From: Marinomonas agarivorans
GTDB lineage: Bacteria > Pseudomonadota > Gammaproteobacteria > Pseudomonadales > Marinomonadaceae
Direction: 5' to 3'
Assembly (NCBI GenBank): GCA_002173415.2
Contig: NHNK02000009.1
Span: 1-64,000, forward strand
DNA: 64,000 nt
In this document: positions 27,818-37,202 of the stretch, one piece after another
Position numbering within the stretch: the stretch's first letter is position 1
How the letters are laid out: each line of letters begins with the position of its first letter
The notes under the pieces: model-generated
Told to the model about the DNA's origin: nothing
What the model saw: the letters and a program-made list of their open reading frames with translations, nothing else
The model's database searches: none
Position numbers and translations under genes: made by a program

Positions 27818-28990
27818 ATGGCTGAATATAAAGAAGCAACTGAAGCAATTATTGCTGGCGTACAGACAACGTCAGAGCAAGAAAATAGCGAAGCAATTTT
27901 TATGACATCAAGTTTTGCTTATCGCAGTGCGAAAGAAGCGCAAGCAATGTTTAGTGGTGAACAAGAAGGGAATGTTTATTCTCGCTTCACTAATCCCACA
28001 GTTGCCTTATTTGAAAAACGCTTAGCAGCGATGGAAAAAGGGGAGGCAGCTATTGCCACTAGTTCTGGTATGGCGGCGTTAATGACACTTGCTTATACCT
28101 TACTGCAAAGCGGTGATAGAGTTGTTTGCTCACGGAATATCTTTGGTTCTACTATTAAATTTTTTGATACTTATACAACAAAGTTTGGTGTTGATGTTGT
28201 TTATGTTGATGCGACAGACTATGACGCATGGGAAGCAATGATTACAGATAATACTCGCCTGTGTTACTTTGAAACACCATCAAACCCTCTGTATGAAGTA
28301 GTTGATGTTGCTCGTGTTGCAGATCTTTGTCACAAAAAGAATGCGTTACTATGTGTTGATACAGTCATAGCAACACCCGCATTACAAAATCCTTTAACGC
28401 AGGGAGCTGATATTGTTATGCAGTCTGCGACCAAATTTATTGATGGTCAAGGTCGTTGCCTTGGTGGTGCCTTGGTTTCTTCGCAAGCACTTATCGATGA
28501 ATTTACCGCCTTTATGCGCAGTGCTGGACCTTCTATGAGCCCTTTCAATGCCTGGGTCCTTGTTAATGGTCTTGAAACGCTTGATCTTCGGGTTAACGCT
28601 CAGTCAAAAAATGCACTCAAACTTGCCCAGTGGCTTGAAAATCAACCCAAGGTTGAAAAAGTAAATTATGGCGGTTTGTCTAGTCACAAATATCACGACT
28701 TAGCAAAACGGCAGCAAAAAAACTTCGGTGCTTTGTTGTCTTTTGTTGTGAGAGGAGGGCGAGACGCTGCTTGGAAAGTAATTGATTCCACTAAACTTTT
28801 GACAATTACAGGTAATCTTGGTGATACCAAAACCTTAGTTACTCATCCTGCTACAACAACGCACGGACGCCTAACAGATGAACAAAAAAGGGAAGCGGGG
28901 ATAGAAGAGGGATTGATCCGAATTTCGGTCGGCTTAGAAGATATAGACGATATTATTAACGATTTGAAATATGCCCTTGGCTCTCTATAG
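27818..28990 (+). CDS. metZ: O-succinylhomoserine sulfhydrylase MetZ
   Basis: 390 aa, a PLP-dependent Cys/Met metabolism enzyme that makes homocysteine directly from O-succinylhomoserine and sulfide. NVYSRFTNPT, ATSSGMAA and the PLP Lys in MQSATKFIDGQGR are present. The SATKFIDGQGRCLGGAL region and the location after purF point to MetZ rather than MetB. An in-frame TTG at 27809 exists, but the ATG at 27818 has AGAAGG at good distance and is preferred. Confidence 0.92.
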   Translation: MAEYKEATEAIIAGVQTTSEQENSEAIFMTSSFAYRSAKEAQAMFSGEQEGNVYSRFTNPTVALFEKRLAAMEKGEAAIATSSGMAALMTLAYTLLQSGDRVVCSRNIFGSTIKFFDTYTTKFGVDVVYVDATDYDAWEAMITDNTRLCYFETPSNPLYEVVDVARVADLCHKKNALLCVDTVIATPALQNPLTQGADIVMQSATKFIDGQGRCLGGALVSSQALIDEFTAFMRSAGPSMSPFNAWVLVNGLETLDLRVNAQSKNALKLAQWLENQPKVEKVNYGGLSSHKYHDLAKRQQKNFGALLSFVVRGGRDAAWKVIDSTKLLTITGNLGDTKTLVTHPATTTHGRLTDEQKREAGIEEGLIRISVGLEDIDDIINDLKYALGSL

Positions 28991-29027
28991 TTAACACGCA
29001 AATAGTAGAGCCAAAGTGGATGATGCC

Positions 29028-29471
29028 TTAATTTTTTGGTTTTTTTCGTAGACCTAATAATTTTGCTTCTTCTTCGACCTTTCTTTTCTCTGAGGCTTGT
29101 TTCAGTTCAGATTTTTGCACTTCAAGTACGAGATTTTCTATAAAATCTTTTACTTGGGGTTGCATTTTAACAAACTTCCAACTGCTACTGTTACCCTTGA
29201 GTTGGGTAATGCTAGCAATTAAAGAACCTACTTTTCTACCCTTATAAGTCAGAATAAATTTAACTGAAGTACCTATTTGGTATTTTGATGTGCCAACCAA
29301 AGATGCGCCAGAAAAGCTAAGATCTGAACAAGTGTAATTTTCATGACTATCCTTATGAAAAACAAGTCGGTGATGTAAAGTATCAACCCTTACAGCATCC
29401 CTCTTATTTGCACTTTCATAAGTAAAACCTATGCCTTGAACTTTTTCCATCTTGTTATTTTTCTCATTCAA
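29028..29471 (-). CDS. PilZ-domain protein, candidate flagellar brake
   Basis: 147 aa. A PilZ c-di-GMP-binding domain occupies about residues 18-110, with an RxxxR motif (RDAVR) and D-x-S-x-x-G (DLSFSG), both needed for ligand binding. The C-terminal 35 residues are charged and probably helical. The start codon overlaps the stop of the MotB-like gene by 4 bp, so it is produced with the stator. The family member YcgR slows motors in E. coli by contacting the stator or rotor; a similar role here is inferred from context. Confidence 0.82.
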   Translation of the reverse strand: MNEKNNKMEKVQGIGFTYESANKRDAVRVDTLHHRLVFHKDSHENYTCSDLSFSGASLVGTSKYQIGTSVKFILTYKGRKVGSLIASITQLKGNSSSWKFVKMQPQVKDFIENLVLEVQKSELKQASEKRKVEEEAKLLGLRKKPKN

Positions 29472-30241
29472 TTTTTACGTAATACAAATTCAACACGACG
29501 ATTAAGTGCTCGGTTTGCTTCCGTATCATTATCAACAAGAGGGACGCTATCAGCATAGCCTGTTGCTGTCATTCTTCTTGCGTCAATTCCTTCTTCAAGA
29601 AATGTCCTTAGTACTGTTGTCGCTCGTATGGCTGAAAGTTCCCAGTTACTGGCAAACTTTGCTGTCCTAATAGGTATATTGTCTGTATGGCCTTTAATAT
29701 TAATAGAAAATTCGAAATAAAAAAGAAAAATTTTCAACAGCTCTTGAAAGATATAATCTGACTCAAAAGAGAGTTCTGCATCGCCAGATTCAAATAATGT
29801 TTGCCCATCAACCGTTATTGTAATGCTTTCACCGTCTTCATTAACCTTAACCGCTCTTGAAAGTTGGCTTTGCTGTATCTGCTTTGCTATGGCTTCAGAG
29901 GCTTTTTTAATTTCCTTTGCGTTTTCAATTTTCTGTTTTATTTCTTCTGTTGCAGCGGTGATGTCTGCGGAATTTAAGTCTCCATCTATCTGTGTTTTGG
30001 GGTCAATTGGTTTAATTTCAACTGAGCCACCATTAGATCTTTTGGCTTTATCTTGCTCAGGGTTTGACCCCTTGCTGTTCATTGCTATCTGTATCGATGA
30101 CAAAGCAGATTCAAGTACTGTATCCGTCAGTTTTGATAGGCTGAATAGCAGAATAAAAAACACCAATAGCAAGGACATTAAATCTGCAAATGTGAATATC
30201 CAAGTAGGCGTCTCGTCTTCTTCTAATAGCGGATCACTCAT
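29468..30241 (-). CDS. motB: MotB/PomB-type flagellar stator protein
   Basis: 257 aa. One membrane helix (about 18-38) contains the ion-binding Asp in FTFADLMSLLLVFFILL. A charged linker (about 45-150) leads to a C-terminal OmpA-like peptidoglycan-binding domain with NIKGHTDNIP and NRALNRRVEFVL. It pairs with the MotA-like protein encoded just upstream (8 bp overlap). Coupling ion, H+ or Na+, cannot be settled from sequence alone. Confidence 0.87.
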   Translation of the reverse strand: MSDPLLEEDETPTWIFTFADLMSLLLVFFILLFSLSKLTDTVLESALSSIQIAMNSKGSNPEQDKAKRSNGGSVEIKPIDPKTQIDGDLNSADITAATEEIKQKIENAKEIKKASEAIAKQIQQSQLSRAVKVNEDGESITITVDGQTLFESGDAELSFESDYIFQELLKIFLFYFEFSINIKGHTDNIPIRTAKFASNWELSAIRATTVLRTFLEEGIDARRMTATGYADSVPLVDNDTEANRALNRRVEFVLRKN

Positions 30242-31013
30242 CGAGATTTTCTCCTAAACCAGGAGGACGGCGTTGGTGGGCTGGTACATAAGACGATAAA
30301 CGCTCATATACAGCAAGATAATTGTTACTACCTAATAAGCTCACAGTGCCGTCGCGAATAATTTCAAGTGTTTGAATCTCAAGCAGTGTGCGAGCTTTTA
30401 ATTTACCGGCAATAGGCAAAAACACGACTGTCGATAAAATAGAGCCATAAAAGGTGGTCAATAGGGCAACAGCCATTGCAGGGCCAATTGTTTCAGGGTC
30501 ATCCAGTTTTGATAGCATTTGAATAAGACCAATTAATGTTCCCAGCATGCCAAAAGCAGGAGCATAAGCCCCCATTTTCTTGAATACATCTTGTACAACA
30601 TAATGACGCATTTTTAAGGAATCAATATCAGCCTGCAATGTATTACGAATATAAGCCTCATCAGAAGCGTCAGAAGCCATGTTTAAGGCTCTCTTCAAGA
30701 AAGGTGAATCCGCCTCTACTCTACTTAATGCAATTAATCCCTCACGACGGGCAAGTTTAGTGAGTTGCAGCATGGTTGCAATCATCATTTGAGGGTTTTG
30801 TTTGTCTTGAACAAAAATAATAAAAGCAGCTCTAATCGCTGCCATGGTATCTCTAAATTGGAATGTTACTAAAGTGGCAGCGACTGTTCCGCCAACAACA
30901 ATCATGATGCCAGGAACATTAACAAAGATAGTAAAATCACTACTACCAATTACAATGGCAGTAACGATAAGAGCAAGACCTGAGATTATGCCGAGAAAAG
31001 ACGTAAAATCCAT
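30234..31013 (-). CDS. motA: MotA/PomA-type flagellar stator protein
   Basis: 259 aa, four predicted membrane helices (about 5-25, 32-50, 150-170, 183-205). The PGIMIVVGGT segment in helix 2, AYAPAFGMLGTLIGLI in helix 3 and the conserved Pro/Gly pattern AVALLTTFYGSILSTVVFLP in helix 4 are those of MotA/PomA. It is the first gene of a stator operon continuing with motB and the PilZ gene. No other flagellar genes are in the window, so this may be one of several stator sets. Confidence 0.87.
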   Translation of the reverse strand: MDFTSFLGIISGLALIVTAIVIGSSDFTIFVNVPGIMIVVGGTVAATLVTFQFRDTMAAIRAAFIIFVQDKQNPQMMIATMLQLTKLARREGLIALSRVEADSPFLKRALNMASDASDEAYIRNTLQADIDSLKMRHYVVQDVFKKMGAYAPAFGMLGTLIGLIQMLSKLDDPETIGPAMAVALLTTFYGSILSTVVFLPIAGKLKARTLLEIQTLEIIRDGTVSLLGSNNYLAVYERLSSYVPAHQRRPPGLGENLDE

Positions 31014-31297
31014 TTGGATAAATACCTTATCATTAAAAAATACGTTTATAATCTACAACAAGTTCCATGAAATTACATCTTACTTTTCTGTAATCCTGTG
31101 TTATGAAGTCAGAAAAGATAGTTACCAATAGAAAGGTATCTATAAAAATAGCAGACGAAATGCTGTATTTTTAGTAAATATTGACTCAAAGTCGCTAGGG
31201 AAGAAATGAATAAGCCTTCTGAATGTCAGCCTTACTAGAAAACAGACTATCGAGGCAAGAGTTAGTAGCGTTGTTCTTACCTTCTCTTGTTTAATCA

Positions 31298-32158
31298 ATG
31301 ATTTTAAAGGGCTGCAAAGTCGTCTTGAACACATTTTATTCCAAATTGGTTTTCTTTTTTTTACTGCCTTTACTTTTCATGAATGCAAAGGCTGAAACAG
31401 TTGTGGTAAGCGCTGCGGCATCTTTGGCACCAGCGCTCACGCAGATACAAACAATTTTTGAACAAAAAACAGGGCATAAAATCGTATTAAACCATGCCGC
31501 TTCTTCAGTTCTTGCAAGACAAATAGTGTACGGATTTGATAGCCATTTATTTTTATCTGCCAACAAAAAGTGGCTTGATTATTTAGTGCAATATAAACAG
31601 CTAGCTCACACTGATACTGTCACTATTCATGGTGCTGTTCCAATTATCGCTAACCAACTTGTACTAGCTCAAACTTTACGCCAGACAAATAACGCTCCAA
31701 TGCTCCAAGGTGAATCTATTAGTGAGAAGCTTCAATCACTCTTACAATATAATGAGCCGCTTGCTGTTGGTGATATTAATTATGTGCCTCTAGGTGAATA
31801 TACAAAGCAAACTTTAGAGTCAGTTGACTTGTTTGCAGACTTTGATGGCAAATTGATTTTGGCAAACAATGCGCGCTCAGCGCTGGCCTTTATTGAAAAA
31901 GGGCAGGTAAATTTTGGTATTATTTATCTGTCTGACGCCAACCAATCTAATAACGTTCGAATAGTGCAGAAAATACCATCAATATTGCATGACAACATTC
32001 ACTATTACCTTGCTAAGGTAACGACTAATAAAAACTCAGCTTCAATTGCGGTAGACGCGTTCTACCAATTCTTGCAATCTGATACGGCGTTACATATTTT
32101 TTTAGAGAACGGCTTTCTTGCGCCTATTTTCACCAACAGCGTTACCAAAACACAATAA
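31298..32158 (+). CDS. modA: Molybdate ABC transporter substrate-binding protein ModA
   Basis: 286 aa. Periplasmic molybdate-binding protein: signal peptide to about residue 32 (LVFFFLLPLLFMNAKA-E), then VVVSAAASLAPALTQI and the QIVYGFDSHLFLSAN segment typical of ModA. The start is uncertain: the ATG at 31298 has no obvious ribosome site and a TTG at 31325 is also in frame; either keeps the signal peptide. It is the first gene of modABC. Confidence 0.92.
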   Translation: MILKGCKVVLNTFYSKLVFFFLLPLLFMNAKAETVVVSAAASLAPALTQIQTIFEQKTGHKIVLNHAASSVLARQIVYGFDSHLFLSANKKWLDYLVQYKQLAHTDTVTIHGAVPIIANQLVLAQTLRQTNNAPMLQGESISEKLQSLLQYNEPLAVGDINYVPLGEYTKQTLESVDLFADFDGKLILANNARSALAFIEKGQVNFGIIYLSDANQSNNVRIVQKIPSILHDNIHYYLAKVTTNKNSASIAVDAFYQFLQSDTALHIFLENGFLAPIFTNSVTKTQ

Positions 32159-32167
32159 ACAACGAGA

Positions 32168-32893
32168 GTGAGTATTTTGTTTACCGATCTATGGCTTACG
32201 GATTATGAATTAGCTGCCTTATTTCTTAGTTTAAAAGTCTCTAGTGTGGCAGTATTCTTTGCCTTGCCTTGTGCTGTCATTATCGCTTTTGTCTTATCTA
32301 AATATCACTTTAGAGGCAAAGTATTACTCGAAGCAATCACTTATCTACCTTTGGTTTTACCACCCGTCGTAGTTGGCTATTTGTTGTTGATGTTGCTTTC
32401 AAATCAATCAATCCTTGGTCAGTTTTTACAAACTCATTTTTCTATTTCACTTGCTTTTCGTTGGCAAGGTGCTGCTGTAGCTGTAGCCGTTGTTGCATTA
32501 CCTTTAATGGTAAGAAGTATTCGGTTGGGTTTTGATTTAATTGATCTCAGGTTAGGCCAAGCCGCAGCGACACTAGGTGCACCGCCAATGAAGGTGTTTG
32601 TAACCATTTATTTGCCTTTAGCTTTGCCTGGTATCATTGCAGGCATTTTGTTGGGGTTTGCCAGAGGGTTAGGCGAATTCGGTGCGACTATTACTTTTGC
32701 GGCTAACATTGCCGGTCAGACACAAACATTGCCTTTGGCTATGTACACGTATATACAAACCCCAGGCGCGGAGATGGCAGCACTTAGATTGTGTATTATT
32801 TCTATTCTAGTTTCGATCTTTGCTTTAATAGCCTCTGAAATGGTCAACACACTAATGAAAAATAAGGTATATGGAGTTGTTAAAAATGACTGA
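32168..32893 (+). CDS. modB: Molybdate ABC transporter permease ModB
   Basis: 241 aa, five or six membrane helices. The EAA loop AAATLGAPPMKVFVTIYLPLALPGI contacts ModC, and LPLVLPPVVVGY is a ModB signature. It starts with GTG 9 bp after modA and overlaps modC by 8 bp. Normal length for the family. Confidence 0.93.
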   Translation: MSILFTDLWLTDYELAALFLSLKVSSVAVFFALPCAVIIAFVLSKYHFRGKVLLEAITYLPLVLPPVVVGYLLLMLLSNQSILGQFLQTHFSISLAFRWQGAAVAVAVVALPLMVRSIRLGFDLIDLRLGQAAATLGAPPMKVFVTIYLPLALPGIIAGILLGFARGLGEFGATITFAANIAGQTQTLPLAMYTYIQTPGAEMAALRLCIISILVSIFALIASEMVNTLMKNKVYGVVKND

Positions 32894-33998
32894 TAACTCT
32901 GTAATTAATCTGACGATCAAAAAACAATTCAATTCCTTATTATTAGATTATAAGTTAACTGTGCCCAATCAAGGGGTCACTTTCATATACGGCCCTTCAG
33001 GAGCGGGGAAAACAAGTCTAATTAACTTAATTGCTGGTTTGCTTACGCCTGACGAAGGCTCAATTGTGGTGGAAGGCAACACCTTCTTTGATAGTAAGTC
33101 TGGAGTTAATAAAAAAATCCATCATAGAGCCGTTGGATATGTATTTCAGGATACAAGACTGTTTCCGCACTTAACCGTCGAAGGAAATTTGTTTTATTCG
33201 AGAAGCTCTCGCAGCAATCAGCAGGCTGAAAAATTAATTGCATTGCTTGATTTGAAAGGTTTATTAAACCGTAAACCTAACACTTTATCTGGAGGTGAAA
33301 AACAAAGGGTGGCAATTGCCAGAGCTTTACTATCAAATCCTAACGTTCTGCTACTGGACGAGCCATTTGCTTTTCTTGACCAAGAAAAAAAGCAAAAGCT
33401 GTTGCACTATTTCAGCAAGTTAGTTCGATATCTTGATATCCCAATAATTATGGTAAGTCACTCAAAGCAAGAAATTTTTCAGTTAGCTGACCATTTAGTA
33501 TTACTTGAAACTGGTAAAGTTATCGGTAATGGTTTTGTTGAGCAAACTTGGAATACCCAAATTGCTAATCAACAAGATAAAGGCATAATCAAAGATCTTA
33601 TTTTCCCTGTTCGTTTTCTTGAAGCGCATGAGCACTATGCCATGATTAAGGTCGAACTGCTTAGCCCATTTACATTTGACGCAACGGACTGTCAGTTATG
33701 GATAAATCAAAATCAGATAAGCGCCAATCAACAAGATATTCACCGAGTCAAAGTTAGTACAGAAGGGATACAGATTTTGCTCGAGAACCAGTCAGTCATA
33801 GAAGAGCACAATGTCATCAACTGTACTTTTATAAAAGTTCTGGATTCCAATGAGGAGGGAGTCGTTATTGCGTTACGAGTTAATAATTCTGATGTAATGC
33901 TTTATAAGCACTTAACAACATGGTTGTGGGACAAAATACAGTTACAAGAACAGCAATCAGTAAAGATACAAATTAACCAACTCGTTTTAATCCGTTAA
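32886..33998 (+). CDS. modC: Molybdate ABC transporter ATP-binding protein ModC
   Basis: 370 aa. Walker A GPSGAGKTS, Q-loop FQDTRLFPHL, signature LSGGEKQRVAIARALL and Walker B LLLDEPFAFLD are present. A C-terminal Mop/TOBE domain (about 295-370) binds molybdate as in E. coli ModC. The ATG at 32886 is preferred over 32871 because GGAG lies at 32873-32876. A strong terminator follows. Together with moaCDE it supplies molybdenum cofactor. Confidence 0.94.
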   Translation: MTDNSVINLTIKKQFNSLLLDYKLTVPNQGVTFIYGPSGAGKTSLINLIAGLLTPDEGSIVVEGNTFFDSKSGVNKKIHHRAVGYVFQDTRLFPHLTVEGNLFYSRSSRSNQQAEKLIALLDLKGLLNRKPNTLSGGEKQRVAIARALLSNPNVLLLDEPFAFLDQEKKQKLLHYFSKLVRYLDIPIIMVSHSKQEIFQLADHLVLLETGKVIGNGFVEQTWNTQIANQQDKGIIKDLIFPVRFLEAHEHYAMIKVELLSPFTFDATDCQLWINQNQISANQQDIHRVKVSTEGIQILLENQSVIEEHNVINCTFIKVLDSNEEGVVIALRVNNSDVMLYKHLTTWLWDKIQLQEQQSVKIQINQLVLIR

Positions 33999-34000
33999 TA

Positions 34001-34026
34001 AAAAAAGCGCCATTAGGCGCTTTTTT
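34001..34026. terminator. Bidirectional terminator between modC and the RND genes
   Basis: AAAAAAGCGCC (34001-34011), ATTA loop, GGCGC (34016-34020) and TTTTTT form a compact intrinsic terminator usable on both strands. It separates convergent modABC and the efflux genes. Confidence 0.93.
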
Positions 34027-34061
34027 ATGTTTCATTAAATTGTCTGGCTATGACCATATAG

Positions 34062-37000
34062 CTAGGCTGCTTGAGTTTCTAAATTTGCTAACCTTTTTCG
34101 TTCACTACGACGATATCCGAGTACTAACAAGCAAGGTGTTAGCAGCAGGGTTAATGGGGTTGCAAACAATAAACCGCCAGCAATAGCCGTTGACAGTTGT
34201 GTCCACATTTGAGCGGAAGGCGCTCCAACACTAATTGCTTGACCTACTAGATCAATATTTAATTGATAGACCATGGGCAACAAGCCCAGAATAGTTGTTG
34301 CTGTTGTTAGCAATACAGGGCGAAGGCGTTGAGCGCCCGTTCGAATAGCCGCTTCCTTGACCATCATGCCTTGCGCTCTCAACGAATTGAATGTGTCAAT
34401 TAAAACAATATTATTATTTACAACGACACCGGCTAAAGCGATCACACCGACACCACTCATAACAATTCCGAAAGGTTCTCCCTTGGCTAGTAGGCCGATA
34501 AAAACGCCCATTGTCGAAAATATAACCGCACTCAAAATGAGAATGCACTGGAAGAAGTTATTAAACTGGGTTACCAAGATAATAGCCATAATGAAGAAAG
34601 CTACGCCAAACGCACTAGCAAGGAAGTTAGAAGACTTCTGCTGATCTTCTGTGTTACCACGGAAACGGTAGTTCACTTCTTTTGGTAGACCCACTTCTTC
34701 AAGTTCTGCAGCAATGGCTTTTATCACATTATCAACAACAAGACCATCTTTCACATCCGCGTTTATATTTACCACTTTCTTTCCATCAACACGATTTATA
34801 TTGCCTTGTTTGTCCATGGCTCTACGATCAATAAAGTTACTTATCGGTATCGGACCAACATTCGACGGAATCATAATGTTATCAAGTTGTTCAAGACTAC
34901 GATTATTAACTGGATAACGAATGGTTACATCAATTTGATCATCAGCGCCTTCTGGTAAAAAATCGGTTACGGTAATACCATTTGTTACCAATTTAATAAC
35001 ATTACCAAGTGTGGAAACATCAACTCCATAACGGCTTGCTTGCGCTCGATCAATATTAATTTGATATTCAATACCTGGAAGAGAGCGGTTGTCATTCACC
35101 GTGACAATTTCATCACGCTGGCTAAACTCTTCAATAATTCGGTCAGCTGTTTGATCAAGAATATTGGAGAAATCTGATGATAATTCTAATTCTATGTCAG
35201 TGCCTGACTGGGGACCGCCTTGATCTACTTTTGCCTCAATAACAACGCCACGAACAAGATCGGTTCGTTGGCGAATTTCAGCTAAAATTTCCTCAGCAGG
35301 TCTGCGCTCATACCAATCAATGAATTCAAGGGACAAGGTACCTATACTATCTGGTGAACCTTGATTACCAGGTTTAGCAACGGTGGTAGAAATAACGCTT
35401 TTTAGGTCAGGATGACCAATAATGAGGGATTCTATTTGACGAACAATGTCATCTTTTTCATCAAGAGATAAGTCGCCGCGAGCGCGAATTTCTAAAGAAG
35501 CAAACTCGGGTTCGCTAGCAGGGAAGAACTCAACACCTTTACCAAATTTGCCATACACAAAAATCGTGATGATTAATAATGCTATACAGCTAATCAGTAC
35601 TAGCCAAGGTCTTTTTATGAGCTTTGTTAATAACCTTGTGTACCCGCCAGTAACCCCAGTTAATTGAGTTAGATCGCCTGTTTCCGTTAAAGTTAGTGTA
35701 CGTTGATTTGCCGCTGAATAAGCACCTTTTTTCCCAATAATGGAACCAATTGTCGGAATTACAATTAAAGCCATAATTAATGAGGAGGAAAGAGTCGCGA
35801 TAATAGTTATTGGCATATAACGCATAAACTCACCAATAATATCTGGCCAAAATAGTAATGGCATAAATACAGCAAGAGTGGTTGCCGTTGATGCAGTAAT
35901 AGGCCATGCCATCCTTTGTGCAGCTTCACTGTAAGCTTGTACTTTTGATGCGCCTTCTGAAAGTTTTCTATCTGCGTATTCAGTTACAACAATGGCGCCA
36001 TCAACCAACATGCCCACACTCAAAATCAGTGCAAACAAAACCACGATGTTGAGTGTGTAATTTTGAAGATGCAAAATTAATATTCCCATCAAAAATGCAC
36101 CAGGAATAGCCAGTCCAACCAGTAGGGAAGTGCGAACGCCTAAAAATGCCACAATAACAATCATTACTAACAAGGTTGCAGAAACAACATTATTAAATAG
36201 ATCGTTTAATGAACGAGAAATCTCTTTCGACTCATCTTGTGTCAGAGTGTACTGCACTTCTTTAGGCCAATTCTGGCTTTCTTCAACAACAGCTTTTTTA
36301 GTTGCTTCAATAATATTAATAGTATTAGCGCCAACACGTTTAGAAACACCTAACGTAATACTAGTTTTGCCATTTAAACGAGCATAGCTTTGAGGGTCTT
36401 TAAATGTAAGCTGACCAGTAGCAATGTCCTTCAATAAAACTACTTTATCGCCATCGGCTTTTATTGGTAAATTGAATATATCGCTTTCTGTTTTTAAGAG
36501 TCCTGGTACCTTTAAAGAGAACCTTCCAGCACCAGTATCAAGCGTACCAGCGGCAACCAATTGGTTGTTGCTTGCAAACACATTTGCCACTTCACTGAGG
36601 GATAGATTATAGGTTTCAAGCTGTTGTGGACTAATTACAATCTCAGCCAGCTCTTCTCTGTCACCGCTAATCTCCGCTTCTAATACTCCCGGAATGGTCT
36701 CAACTGTTTCTTGTAGATCTGAGGCGAGAGTACTCAATACACTAAAGTCGATATCACCATGTAAATTAATACGAATAACAGGAAATGTTGCCAAATTAAT
36801 TTCATGAATTGTTGGATCATCTGCGTCAGCTGGTAATTCATTTTTTGCATTATCAACTTTTTCGCGTACATCAACTAATGCTTCGTCAATATCCGTGCCG
36901 CTTTCAAATTCTAACGTAACAGATGCGTGACTTTCGGATGCCGTCGAAGAAACTTTTTTCAGCCCCTCAAGACTTTTCAATTCTTTTTCTAAAGGGTGAA

Positions 37001-37193
37001 CTAGGAGGCTATCCGAATCTTCAGGTGATATACCATCCAGCGTGACAGAGACATAAACTGTCGGTATTGTAATATCAGGGCGGCTTTCTTTAGCAATGTT
37101 ATGGTAAGACGTAATTCCCATTATCATGAGCAGGGCAAAAAACATGAGCACTGTTCTTGAGCGGGATAACGCCGCATTAATCAAGGTAATCAT
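34062..37193 (-). CDS. RND efflux pump inner-membrane transporter (AcrB-like)
   Basis: 1043 aa with the duplicated RND layout: 12 membrane helices and two large periplasmic loops. Helix 4 has GMLVDGAIVVTEYADRK, where AcrB has two adjacent Asp (407/408); here the second is Gly. Helix 10 has GVVVNNNIVLID, where AcrB has Lys940 in AKNAIL. This places it in a subfamily with a modified proton relay. Substrate is unknown. The adaptor gene lies 9 bp upstream; no outer-membrane channel gene is adjacent. Confidence 0.9.
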   Translation of the reverse strand: MITLINAALSRSRTVLMFFALLMIMGITSYHNIAKESRPDITIPTVYVSVTLDGISPEDSDSLLVHPLEKELKSLEGLKKVSSTASESHASVTLEFESGTDIDEALVDVREKVDNAKNELPADADDPTIHEINLATFPVIRINLHGDIDFSVLSTLASDLQETVETIPGVLEAEISGDREELAEIVISPQQLETYNLSLSEVANVFASNNQLVAAGTLDTGAGRFSLKVPGLLKTESDIFNLPIKADGDKVVLLKDIATGQLTFKDPQSYARLNGKTSITLGVSKRVGANTINIIEATKKAVVEESQNWPKEVQYTLTQDESKEISRSLNDLFNNVVSATLLVMIVIVAFLGVRTSLLVGLAIPGAFLMGILILHLQNYTLNIVVLFALILSVGMLVDGAIVVTEYADRKLSEGASKVQAYSEAAQRMAWPITASTATTLAVFMPLLFWPDIIGEFMRYMPITIIATLSSSLIMALIVIPTIGSIIGKKGAYSAANQRTLTLTETGDLTQLTGVTGGYTRLLTKLIKRPWLVLISCIALLIITIFVYGKFGKGVEFFPASEPEFASLEIRARGDLSLDEKDDIVRQIESLIIGHPDLKSVISTTVAKPGNQGSPDSIGTLSLEFIDWYERRPAEEILAEIRQRTDLVRGVVIEAKVDQGGPQSGTDIELELSSDFSNILDQTADRIIEEFSQRDEIVTVNDNRSLPGIEYQINIDRAQASRYGVDVSTLGNVIKLVTNGITVTDFLPEGADDQIDVTIRYPVNNRSLEQLDNIMIPSNVGPIPISNFIDRRAMDKQGNINRVDGKKVVNINADVKDGLVVDNVIKAIAAELEEVGLPKEVNYRFRGNTEDQQKSSNFLASAFGVAFFIMAIILVTQFNNFFQCILILSAVIFSTMGVFIGLLAKGEPFGIVMSGVGVIALAGVVVNNNIVLIDTFNSLRAQGMMVKEAAIRTGAQRLRPVLLTTATTILGLLPMVYQLNIDLVGQAISVGAPSAQMWTQLSTAIAGGLLFATPLTLLLTPCLLVLGYRRSERKRLANLETQAA

Positions 37194-37202
37194 GATTAGC
37201 TC

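Noticed and set aside
31014-31297. ModE operator upstream of modA
   Set aside because: No convincing ModE palindrome was seen in this spacer, only AT-rich imperfect repeats.
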